Part shown: positions 25,760 to 33,473 of the stretch, piece after piece | How positions within the stretch are numbered: the first letter of the stretch is position 1 | How the letters are laid out: every line of letters starts with the position of its first letter | Source of the DNA: Desulfovibrio sp. | Lineage (GTDB): Bacteria; Desulfobacterota; Desulfovibrionia; Desulfovibrionales; Desulfovibrionaceae | Direction: 5' to 3' | Assembly (NCBI GenBank): GCA_031272715.1 | Contig: JAISTH010000020.1 | Location: 1 to 47,545 of the forward strand | Length of the DNA: 47,545 nt | Notes under the pieces: generated by a model | Databases searched by the model: none | Seen by the model: the letters and a program-made list of their open reading frames with translations, nothing else | Told to the model about the DNA's origin: nothing | Translations under genes and position numbers: made by a program

Positions 25760-27829
25760 TCAACTACTGCCTTTTTTTCCGAGAAAATGCTGCAGATCAT
25801 CTTGAATCTTGGCCCAATCAGGTATATTTTTATATATACTATTCAAGTGTTTTTGAAGCTTTGAAGCATCTGCGAGATTCGCTAATTCTCTTGCAATGAC
25901 AAATTCCAGATACTTCGGTTCCCAAAGAATCAGGTCGGCGCACACTGTGAGACGTTTCCATTTTTTTGCGCTGCTAACCAATTTCGTTTTTATCGCTTTT
26001 GCGTGTAATGAAAATGATGTAACGCCAAATTCCTTCCCCCACTTATCAAAGTATTCACTTCCTTTGATAACAAGACAGTGCTCGCACCATCGTAAAACGT
26101 ATGCCTCGAGTAGAAACATGTATCCGGTTGGGACTGCAACTTCGATCGTCTTCTGAACCCCGTCTACTTTTACGTCAAAAATTTTTGCTCGGGCGTCATC
26201 TTCGACTGCGGTAAGGATATGCTTCTCCCCCCAAAGCCGAAATTCCATGCCACTGTAAAATGGTTCACAATCCTTGTCATGAGATATATCTGCATCTGTT
26301 CCTAGTTTATTTTTTTTAATGTGTTCTATAAATTCCGCCACCATTGCGTGAAATTTCTCTTTAGGCATTGCCTGCCTTGTCTTGAATAGCATCACGCCGT
26401 TGGGCTGCATTTGGATGCTGGATCTTCTGGTCATTCGACCATCGAATTTAACTTCAACAGTGTACCCTTCATAGGTCGTTCTACCTTCGGTGATCAATTC
26501 TACATGTTGCTGAGCCTTCACTTCTCCCACTGTTTTTTGCAGTAAATCAATCATTTCCCTAAGATAATTTAGAACATCTGATTTAGGCGAACTTGCCGGG
26601 ACGGACATTTCAATGCCTTTGGGTGTTACCTTCCTTATATGACCATCAGTCACATTTTCAACGATTATCTTTGCCTCAATGCCATCCACTTCTACTATAT
26701 ACTCGCCCTTGCCGACATATTTCATTGCCCGTTCCAAGACTGATTTGTCTACGGCAAAATTCTGGCCAGGCTTTGGTTCACAATTGATGGTGTCCAATGT
26801 TCTAACGGATGTTAGCAACTCTTGCTCATTTGGCTTTAGAAAAAACTTGTCACTAAGGAGCTCTATTATTTTATTTTTACAATCTTTAACAAACTCTGAA
26901 AAAACTTCGGCCTTAAACATCGCCGGTACTTTGGCTTTTACTATGCCATCAGGTCTTATGCTATAAGTGATACTTACACTTTGTTTGACGGGAAGAATTT
27001 CAATTAGAAAATCCTGATAAGCAACTATGCAAGGCTTGATGAGTTCGACTTCACTCTTTTCTTTGCCTAGGTAAACGCATAACGCATCTATGTGTTTTTG
27101 TACGATATGTTTATTCATGCTTAATATGGCAACGAGATTAGTTATTTTAAAATCATCGTTAATAGATAATATAATGTCACCAGAATCAGTCATGTCAAAG
27201 CGAGACTTATCTTTTTTAATATTTGGGTCTTGTCGGACATATACTTTTACCCCATGTGTACGATAAGTGTCATTTGCACTAACGTTAAGCGTAATTAAAC
27301 TGTCATAGAATATTACTATTTCAGATATATCCTGGATGTCTTTCACCTCAACAATAGATGTCTTAATCCTGTCGATATTGTTTTCAAAAAAATCTATCGC
27401 GTTCTTTCGCCTGCTTCCACCAGTGATATAGGCCTTCACGAGATTCGGATGAAATATCCGCAGATATTTACGCTGCCTTGAAACCAATTTGACGTGTATG
27501 GGAACATCGTCAACCACCACATCGAGTTTGCCATGGGCCGGAAAATACTCGTCGGGATCTCCCAGTTTCGCGGATGGGGAGATTGCCTTCGGTTGCATTT
27601 CTTCAAGCGTCACGACGGTTTCTTCGACATCAGGCATCGGGGTCTGGGAGCGCTTGCGGAGGATCTCCTCGACCATCGGCTTCAGCATCGACATGGCGAG
27701 AAGAGACGGCATGCCTTTGGGCGCAATTCCTTCGAGACGCCCATTCGGCTTCTCGACGACATAGGGACGCTTGTGGCCATGCACACGTACATTGACGGTG
27801 ACCCCTTGAACGGTGAAGGATGCGCTCAT
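25760..27829 (-). CDS. 689 aa modular paralog with inactive YgjP-like C-terminal domain (first in array)
   Basis: A member of the array family, intact, and the copy nearest lon. The first module (ASFTVQGVTVNVRVHGHKRP...PMVEEILRKR) is conserved; further modules start at about 98, 176, 270, 385 and 470, and a YgjP-like region starts near 550 (FYSGMEFRLWGEKHILTAVEDD). At the catalytic site RELAN replaces HELTH, with both His lost, the third ligand Lys and the Glu kept. TKLVSS stands for WGSC, so this copy is the most altered in that domain, and its C-terminus (FLGKKGSS) lacks the PFPPPDI tail. The leader has the AAGGAGA ribosome site ten bases before ATG. It could be read from its own promoter or from lon, which ends 245 bases upstream. 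Confidence 0.76.
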   Translation of the reverse strand: MSASFTVQGVTVNVRVHGHKRPYVVEKPNGRLEGIAPKGMPSLLAMSMLKPMVEEILRKRSQTPMPDVEETVVTLEEMQPKAISPSAKLGDPDEYFPAHGKLDVVVDDVPIHVKLVSRQRKYLRIFHPNLVKAYITGGSRRKNAIDFFENNIDRIKTSIVEVKDIQDISEIVIFYDSLITLNVSANDTYRTHGVKVYVRQDPNIKKDKSRFDMTDSGDIILSINDDFKITNLVAILSMNKHIVQKHIDALCVYLGKEKSEVELIKPCIVAYQDFLIEILPVKQSVSITYSIRPDGIVKAKVPAMFKAEVFSEFVKDCKNKIIELLSDKFFLKPNEQELLTSVRTLDTINCEPKPGQNFAVDKSVLERAMKYVGKGEYIVEVDGIEAKIIVENVTDGHIRKVTPKGIEMSVPASSPKSDVLNYLREMIDLLQKTVGEVKAQQHVELITEGRTTYEGYTVEVKFDGRMTRRSSIQMQPNGVMLFKTRQAMPKEKFHAMVAEFIEHIKKNKLGTDADISHDKDCEPFYSGMEFRLWGEKHILTAVEDDARAKIFDVKVDGVQKTIEVAVPTGYMFLLEAYVLRWCEHCLVIKGSEYFDKWGKEFGVTSFSLHAKAIKTKLVSSAKKWKRLTVCADLILWEPKYLEFVIARELANLADASKLQKHLNSIYKNIPDWAKIQDDLQHFLGKKGSS

Positions 27830-28021
27830 GTCGGGAACTCTCTCCTTGCGGGTCGCATCCCGTCGGCTCCGGGGCGATGGCCGGGGATTCCGGGATGCTT
27901 CGCGGACTGGCGGAACCCGCCTCTGGCGACGGGACCCGGCGCGGACGGAAAGTGGCGCGGTGCCGCCTCAAGGGGCGCGGGGCGGGGGGAAGGGAAGGGG
28001 AACGTAAAAGGGAAGGGGAGT

Positions 28022-28045
28022 CCCGCCGCCCCGGAGGGCGGCGGG
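28022..28045. terminator. GC-rich hairpin after lon
   Basis: A 10-bp stem CCCGCCGCCC (28022-28031) with its complement at 28036-28045 has a 4-nt loop, 29 bases beyond the lon stop. No clear T-run follows on the minus strand, so termination may be partial. Confidence 0.4.
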
Positions 28046-28073
28046 GGGGAAAACGGATCGGCGGGGAAGGGGG

Positions 28074-30998
28074 TCACGCCTTCCCGCCGGAAGACCTCCC
28101 CTTGCCGGCGGCGGGCTTTTTTCCGCCCGCGGACGTCCCGGCCTGAGAGGGTGGCGTTTCGTCGGCGGCCTTGGGGGCGGTCGAGGCCTTCTTCGTGGCG
28201 CCGCTCCTGCCGGCCGCGGAGGAAGTCCCGGCCTTCGCCGTCCTGCCGGCGGCCTTCCCGTCGCCTCCGGCTTTTTGGGCCTTGGGAGGCGTCTTTCCCC
28301 CATCCTTGCCGCCGTCGGCGGCGTCGCCGTGGGACGCCTGGGACTTGGCGGATTTGCCGCCTGCGGCCTTCCCGGTTCCCGCCCCTTCGGCGCCGGCGCC
28401 GGCGTCCTTCCTCTTCGCCCCCGGCTTCGACTTCCCGTCCGTGACGGAGGTGTCGAACACCAGCGCCAGCATCTCGTCGTAGTGCTGGATCTGGTGCACC
28501 TCGATGCGGGACAGCAGATCCTTCGGCACGTCCTCGAGATCCTTCACGTTCTGCTTGGGGATGATGACGTGCTTGAGGCCCCTGTTGACCCCGGCAAGGA
28601 TCTTCTCCTTGATGCCGCCCACCGGCAGCACCCTGCCCCGCAGCGTGATCTCCCCCGTCATGCACAGATCCGCACGCACGCTCCGGCCGCTCAGGGCCGA
28701 GACCAGCGCCGTGGTCAGGGTCACGCCCGCCGAAGGGCCGTCCTTGGGGGTGGCGCCGGCGGGAACGTGGATGTGGATGTCGTTCTTGGACGCGAAGCCG
28801 GGATCCACGCCCAGCGCCTTCGCGCGGCTGCGTATGTAGGTCAGGGAGGCCTGGGCGCTTTCCTTCATCACGTCCCCCAGCTGCCCCGTGAGGGTCAGGG
28901 TCCCCTTGCCCTTGGTGACGCTGGCCTCGACGGTGAGCACGTCGCCCCCGACGGGCGTCCATGCGAGTCCCAGCGCCATGCCCGGCATGAGACGCTCCTC
29001 CTGCTCGTCCTCCAGGAAACGGGGCACGCCCAGCAACTCGAGGACGTCCGGGGCGTCCAGCCTGAAGGGGCCCTTGGCGCCCTCGGCCTTGCGCCGGGCG
29101 ACCTTGCGACAGACCGACGCGATCTCCCGCTCCAGGTTCCGCAGTCCGGCCTCCCGGGTGTAGCACTTGACCACCGTCTCGATGCCGAGATCCGTCAGCG
29201 TCATCTCCTTGGGCTTCAGGCCGCAGTCCTTGATCTTCTTGGGCAGCAGGTGCTTGCGGGCGATGGTCACCTTCTCCTGGAGGGTGTACCCGCTCAGGGC
29301 GATCACCTCCATCCTGTCCCTCAGGGCCGAGGGGACGGGCTCCAGGTGGTTGGCGGTGCAGAGGAACATGACCTTGGAGAGGTCGAAGGGCAGGTTCAGG
29401 TAGTGGTCGCTGAAGGTGTTGTTCTGCTCGGGATCCAGCACCTCCAGAAGGGCCGACGACGGGTCGCCCCGGAAGTCCGTGCCCATCTTGTCCACCTCGT
29501 CCAGGACGATCACGGGATTGCGGGTGCCGGCCTGCTTGAGCGCCTGGATGATGCGCCCGGGCATGGCGCCGATGTAGGTGCGCCTGTGGCCCCGTATCTC
29601 CGCCTCGTCGTGCATGCCGCCGAGGGAGAGACGCTGGAACTTCCTGCCGAGGGCCCTTGCGATGGAACGGCCCAGGGACGTCTTGCCCACGCCCGGAGGA
29701 CCCGTGAAGCACAGGATGGGGCCCTTGGACTGGGGATTGAGCTTGCGCACGCTCAGGAACTCCAGGATGCGATCCTTCACCTTGTCCAGCCCGCAGTGAT
29801 CCTTGTCCAGCACCTTCTTGGCGTTGGCGATGTCCAGTCGGTCCTTGGAAGCCTTGTTCCAGGGCAGTTCCACCAGCCAGTCCAGATAGGTGCGCACGAT
29901 GTTGGCCTCCGCGGAGTCCACGTGCATGGACTGGAGCCTGCGCAGCTGCTTCTTCGCCTCCTTGGCCGCGTCCTTGGGAAGGCCCGCCTTGTCCAGGGCC
30001 TTCTTCAGCGTGTCCAGATCCTCCTCCGCCTCCTCGTCCTTCTCGCCCAGTTCCGAGCGGATGGCCTTGAGCTGCTCCCGCAGGAAATAGTCCTTCTGGG
30101 CCTTGTCCATGCCCTCCTTGGCGGAGTTCTGTATCTTGGCCTGGACCGTCGCCACCTCCACCTCGCGCCGCAGCTGCACGTTGACCAGGCTCAGCCGCTC
30201 GAGGCAGTCGAGGGTCTCCAGGATGCGCTGGGCGTCGTGCATCTTCATCCGCAGGTTGGCGGCGATCAGGTCGGCCAGTCTGCCCGGATCGTCCACGCCC
30301 TGGAGGATGGCCATCATGTCGTGGGAGGACAGCCCCCGCAGGGAGAAGACCTTCTCGCTCTGCTCCCGGGCGGTGCGCAGCTGCGCCTCGATGGTGGCCG
30401 CCTGCCCGCCGGGGGTTATCTCCGACAGCATCTCGTACTTGGCCTCGAGGTAGGGCTGCTCGCGGACGAACCTGACGACCCGCACCCGGTTGATGCCCTG
30501 GACGAGGATCTTCACCCTGGAATCGGGGAGCTTGAGCATGCGCAGCACCTGCACAACGGTGCCCACGGTGAAGAGGTCGTCCGGGCCGGGCTCCCCCTCC
30601 ACCTCCGCCTTCTGGGCGATGACCAGCAGGTGCTTGCCGTCCTTGATCGCCTTCTCGACGGCGTGGACGGAACGCTCACGGCCGATGAAGAGCGGCAGGA
30701 TCATGTAGTTGAAGATCACCACGTCCCGCACGGGCAGCACGGGCAGCACCGGGGAGAACCCGGGCGTCTGGATCTCGATCTCGGGCTCGCCGAGTTCCTG
30801 GTCGATGGGCCCGTCCTGCAGGGAAGCGTCGTCCTGCCCCGAAGCGCCGTCCTGCTCCCCGGCAGCGACCTCGCCCCCGACCTCGGGCTCCTCGGCGGGC
30901 GCCGCCGTCTTCCTGGCGCGTCCCTTGGGCTTCGGCTGGGTCGCCTCGGCCGATGCGGTCTCGTCTTCGACGGGCTTGTCCTTCTTCTGGCTGGCCAT
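28074..30998 (-). CDS. lon: ATP-dependent protease Lon with long terminal tails
   Basis: A 974 aa Lon protease, a hexameric cytoplasmic AAA+ enzyme that degrades misfolded and regulatory proteins. The substrate-binding N domain starts near residue 83 (VLPVLPVRDVVIFN), Walker A is GPPGVGKTSLG, and the protease domain has the catalytic Ser in GPSAGVTLTTAL and the Lys in GGIKEKILAG. The family is usually about 800 aa. Here an 80-residue acidic and Gln-rich extension precedes the N domain, and 118 residues rich in Lys, Ala and Gly (about 857-974) follow the protease domain. That tail resembles histone H1-like or DNA-binding tails. The start has AGGAG upstream and a sigma-70-like promoter about 100 bases before it. 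It lies directly upstream of the paralog array on the same strand. Confidence 0.95.
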   Translation of the reverse strand: MASQKKDKPVEDETASAEATQPKPKGRARKTAAPAEEPEVGGEVAAGEQDGASGQDDASLQDGPIDQELGEPEIEIQTPGFSPVLPVLPVRDVVIFNYMILPLFIGRERSVHAVEKAIKDGKHLLVIAQKAEVEGEPGPDDLFTVGTVVQVLRMLKLPDSRVKILVQGINRVRVVRFVREQPYLEAKYEMLSEITPGGQAATIEAQLRTAREQSEKVFSLRGLSSHDMMAILQGVDDPGRLADLIAANLRMKMHDAQRILETLDCLERLSLVNVQLRREVEVATVQAKIQNSAKEGMDKAQKDYFLREQLKAIRSELGEKDEEAEEDLDTLKKALDKAGLPKDAAKEAKKQLRRLQSMHVDSAEANIVRTYLDWLVELPWNKASKDRLDIANAKKVLDKDHCGLDKVKDRILEFLSVRKLNPQSKGPILCFTGPPGVGKTSLGRSIARALGRKFQRLSLGGMHDEAEIRGHRRTYIGAMPGRIIQALKQAGTRNPVIVLDEVDKMGTDFRGDPSSALLEVLDPEQNNTFSDHYLNLPFDLSKVMFLCTANHLEPVPSALRDRMEVIALSGYTLQEKVTIARKHLLPKKIKDCGLKPKEMTLTDLGIETVVKCYTREAGLRNLEREIASVCRKVARRKAEGAKGPFRLDAPDVLELLGVPRFLEDEQEERLMPGMALGLAWTPVGGDVLTVEASVTKGKGTLTLTGQLGDVMKESAQASLTYIRSRAKALGVDPGFASKNDIHIHVPAGATPKDGPSAGVTLTTALVSALSGRSVRADLCMTGEITLRGRVLPVGGIKEKILAGVNRGLKHVIIPKQNVKDLEDVPKDLLSRIEVHQIQHYDEMLALVFDTSVTDGKSKPGAKRKDAGAGAEGAGTGKAAGGKSAKSQASHGDAADGGKDGGKTPPKAQKAGGDGKAAGRTAKAGTSSAAGRSGATKKASTAPKAADETPPSQAGTSAGGKKPAAGKGRSSGGKA

Positions 30999-31099
30999 AC
31001 TGCTTCTCCTGCTGCGCCGTTCGTTCGCGGCGCACTGTCACATTCGGATCGCTCAGGGGAGCCCCGTCAAGGGACGATTGCTGAACGCTGCGTCCCTAT

Positions 31100-31127
31100 A
31101 AGATAAGACCGACTGCGGGTTAGGCAA
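31100..31127 (-). promoter_or_regulatory. probable lon promoter
   Basis: On the minus strand TTGCCT (31127-31122) and TATCTT (31105-31100) are 16 bases apart, about 100 bases before the lon start. A heat-shock type site was looked for and not found clearly. Confidence 0.4.
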
Positions 31128-31150
31128 GGGGGGGTGCAAGAATTCGCCGA

Positions 31151-32350
31151 TCAGAGGCGGACGGTGACCGCGTCCGCCGCGGCCTGCGCCCTCTCCCGCG
31201 CTTCCTGCACCGTGCCTCCGAGAGCCAGGGCGACGCCCATGCGCCGCCTTCCGGACACCTCGGGCTTGCCGAAGAGCATGACCGCCGTGTCGCACGCGGC
31301 CAGCGCCTTGTCAACGTTCTCGTAGACCAGGGCGCGGCTTTCGCCCCTGGCCAGTATCACCGCCGAGGCGGCGGGCTCCCGCCGCCGTATGCACGGGACG
31401 GGCAATCCCAGCAACGCCCGCACGTGCAGCGCGAATTCCGACAGGTTCTGCGAGATGCAGGTCACGAGCCCCGTGTCGTGGGGCCGCGGGGAGACCTCGC
31501 TGAAGAGGACCTTCATGGGCGCGCCGTCCCGGGCCTCCTTCACGAAAAGCTCCACCCCGAAGATGCCAAGGCCCCCCAAGGCCCCGGTCACCTTGCCCGC
31601 GATGTCCCGGGCCGCGGCCAGCACGTCCCCGGGCATGGGCTGCGGCTGCCAGGACTGGCGGTAGTCGCCGTCCTCCTGATAGTGCCCGATGGGATCGCAG
31701 AAGCTCGTCCCCCCGACGTGACGCACCGTCAACTGGGTGATCTCGTAGTCGAAGTCCACGAACCCCTCGACGATCACCCTGCCGCGACCCGCCCTGCCGC
31801 CCTCCTGGGCATACTTCCAGGCCTTCTCCACGTCCGACGCCTCCCGGACCACGCTTTGCCCCTTGCCCGAGGAACTCATGACGGGCTTGACCACGCAGGG
31901 GATCCCCACCTTGACGACGGCGGCCTCGTAGTCCTCCCGGGTGTCGGCGAAGGCGTAGGGCGAGGTCGGGATGCCCAGTTCCTCGGCCGCGAGACGCCGT
32001 ATGCCCTCGCGGTTCATGGTGAGCCTGACGGCCCGGGCCGTGGGGACGACCCTGAAGCCCTCCCCCTCCAGCTCCTCCAGCGTCTGCGTGGCGATGGCCT
32101 CGATCTCGGGCACGATGACGTGGGGCCGTTCCAGTTCCACAAGCCGCCGCAAGGCCTGGCCGTCCAGCATGGAGATCGTGTGGCAGCGATGGGCGACCTG
32201 CATCGCCGGCGCCCCCGCATAGCGATCCACCGCGACGACCTCGACGCCGAGACGCATGGCCTCGATGGCCACCTCCCGTCCAAGCTCCCCGGAACCCAAC
32301 AGCATCAGCCTCGTGGCCGTCGCCGTGCCGGGCGTCCCTATCTCCACCAT
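31151..32350 (-). CDS. purT: formate-dependent phosphoribosylglycinamide formyltransferase
   Basis: A 399 aa ATP-grasp enzyme that makes formyl-GAR from GAR, formate and ATP in purine synthesis. The N-terminal nucleotide/substrate domain ([21 protein letters not shown]), the ATP-grasp core ([18 protein letters not shown]) and the metal-binding end ([16 protein letters not shown]) are all present, and the length matches the family (about 392 aa). GGAGGGAAC stands just before the ATG. It is 52 bases downstream of holA on the same strand and is the last gene before lon, which has its own promoter. PurT is distinguished from PurK by the GELGRE start and the SPRPHDTG motif. Confidence 0.94.
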   Translation of the reverse strand: MVEIGTPGTATATRLMLLGSGELGREVAIEAMRLGVEVVAVDRYAGAPAMQVAHRCHTISMLDGQALRRLVELERPHVIVPEIEAIATQTLEELEGEGFRVVPTARAVRLTMNREGIRRLAAEELGIPTSPYAFADTREDYEAAVVKVGIPCVVKPVMSSSGKGQSVVREASDVEKAWKYAQEGGRAGRGRVIVEGFVDFDYEITQLTVRHVGGTSFCDPIGHYQEDGDYRQSWQPQPMPGDVLAAARDIAGKVTGALGGLGIFGVELFVKEARDGAPMKVLFSEVSPRPHDTGLVTCISQNLSEFALHVRALLGLPVPCIRRREPAASAVILARGESRALVYENVDKALAACDTAVMLFGKPEVSGRRRMGVALALGGTVQEARERAQAAADAVTVRL

Positions 32351-32401
32351 GTTCCCTCCAGCGAATTCCCCCCGCGACCCTCGGCCGCGGACACGTTACG
32401 G

Positions 32402-33448
32402 TCAGGCCCGGGAAACCAATCCCCGCGGCCCCTGGCCGCACAGCAACGTCATGTTGATCAGGAAATGGTCGAGAACGTGCGTGTCCTGAAGCGCGCCGCT
32501 CTTGAGCTTCAACTCGGTCTCCACGATCAGCGTGAGCCCCCGGGCCACCCCTTCCAGCCCGAGCCGCGCCGCGAGAGAACCCAGGGTCTTCAGGACGAAC
32601 GGCTGCACCCCCTGCAGCGAGTCCTCCACAAGGATGTCCCACATCGTCTTGAAACGGTTCTCTATCATGCTCATGAGCTTGAAGAGGAACGACACGTCCC
32701 CGGCGTTCCTGGCCACCTCCCTCCAGACGTTCGCCAGATTGCCCGCCTCGATGGCGTTCAGGCATCCGAAGGTGTTGACCTCCGCGGTGCTGTACATGGC
32801 GCTCACCATGTCCACGGTCACCGTGTCGGGCCTGTCCTTGCGCGGCCCGCAATAGGCCCGCAGCTTCACGAGTTCGCTCTCCACGATCCCGGCGTCCATG
32901 GCGAGAAGCGAACAGATGCACTCCATGGCGTCCTGGCTCAGGGCGAGCCCCAGGGCCCGGGCGCGCGCCTGGACATGGGTCCTCATGAGGGTGTACTCGA
33001 CGCCCCCCCGGCGGGACTCCGCCGGCATGCGATCGACCAGCCCTCCGTGGGTCCATCGCCACCCCTTCCCGTCCGCGAAGGACCAGAACTTCAAGGGGGA
33101 GATGTCGGCGACGCACTTCGGCATCCTGCCCCATTCCCACTCCGCCTCGATGCACAGCATGGGCCACGCGTGGGGCAGGGGGCGCGCCAACGCCTGGGAG
33201 ATGCCCTCCCAGGTCTTCTTCTTCCACAGATGGGCGTTGCGCACGACGATGACCCGCTGCCCGCCGAACATCCCCCGCATCAGCAGAGTGTCCCAGAAAT
33301 TCCCGTCGGGCGCCTCGTCGCCCCAGAAAATGCGACGCTCCCAGGACCCGCCCTCCTCGGGAGGATGGGCCTCCATGAGCCTCGCCACCTCCGCCATGAC
33401 GAGGAAGGGGTCGGGGCACAGCAGGATGTTGAAGCCCGGCCGGGCCAT
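32402..33448 (-). CDS. holA: DNA polymerase III delta subunit
   Basis: A 348 aa protein resembling the delta subunit of the clamp loader, which opens the sliding clamp. The fit rests on the overall pattern: an N-terminal nucleotide-binding-like part without Walker motifs (FNILLCPDPFLVMAEVARLM), then GGQRVIVVRNAHLW, where the family has a conserved strand, and an all-helical C-terminal half with LASLAARLGLEG-like segments. Sequence similarity in this family is always low. The position between leuS and purT and the length support the call. I chose ATG at 33448; a GTG at 33466 is also possible but has its ribosome site too close. Confidence 0.7.
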   Translation of the reverse strand: MARPGFNILLCPDPFLVMAEVARLMEAHPPEEGGSWERRIFWGDEAPDGNFWDTLLMRGMFGGQRVIVVRNAHLWKKKTWEGISQALARPLPHAWPMLCIEAEWEWGRMPKCVADISPLKFWSFADGKGWRWTHGGLVDRMPAESRRGGVEYTLMRTHVQARARALGLALSQDAMECICSLLAMDAGIVESELVKLRAYCGPRKDRPDTVTVDMVSAMYSTAEVNTFGCLNAIEAGNLANVWREVARNAGDVSFLFKLMSMIENRFKTMWDILVEDSLQGVQPFVLKTLGSLAARLGLEGVARGLTLIVETELKLKSGALQDTHVLDHFLINMTLLCGQGPRGLVSRA

Positions 33449-33473
33449 GTTCGCCTGAACTCCCACGGGATCC

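Larger units (their letters stand above)
13098..27829 (-). repeat. tandem gene array, unit of about 2.2 kb, eight copies
   Basis: Starts of the copies lie at 27829, 25470, 23802, 21640, 19417, 17191, 14929 and 13331. Intact units are 2162-2262 bases apart, or 2359 for the first, which is followed by a longer spacer. Each unit has a GC-rich, strongly conserved 5' block of about 180 bases with its leader (CGCAAGGAGA before ATGAGCGCATCC), an AT-rich variable body and a conserved 3' part. Parts of the spacers are also shared, for example GGTGATTATATGG near 17258 and 19480. All copies face the same way. Base composition is far below that of the flanking genes. Confidence 0.85.

Noticed and set aside
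13098-27829. CRISPR array or insertion-sequence cluster as the cause of the repetition
   Set aside because: The repeats are whole genes of about 2.2 kb with coding content, with no short spacer-repeat pattern, no terminal inverted repeats and no transposase.
12520-27829. Type I restriction-modification locus, with which YgjP genes are sometimes linked
   Set aside because: No hsdR, hsdM or hsdS-like gene is present in the window.
28275-31106. A 943-codon open frame on the plus strand opposite lon
   Set aside because: A shadow of lon in GC-rich DNA; the Lon motifs on the other strand are unmistakable.
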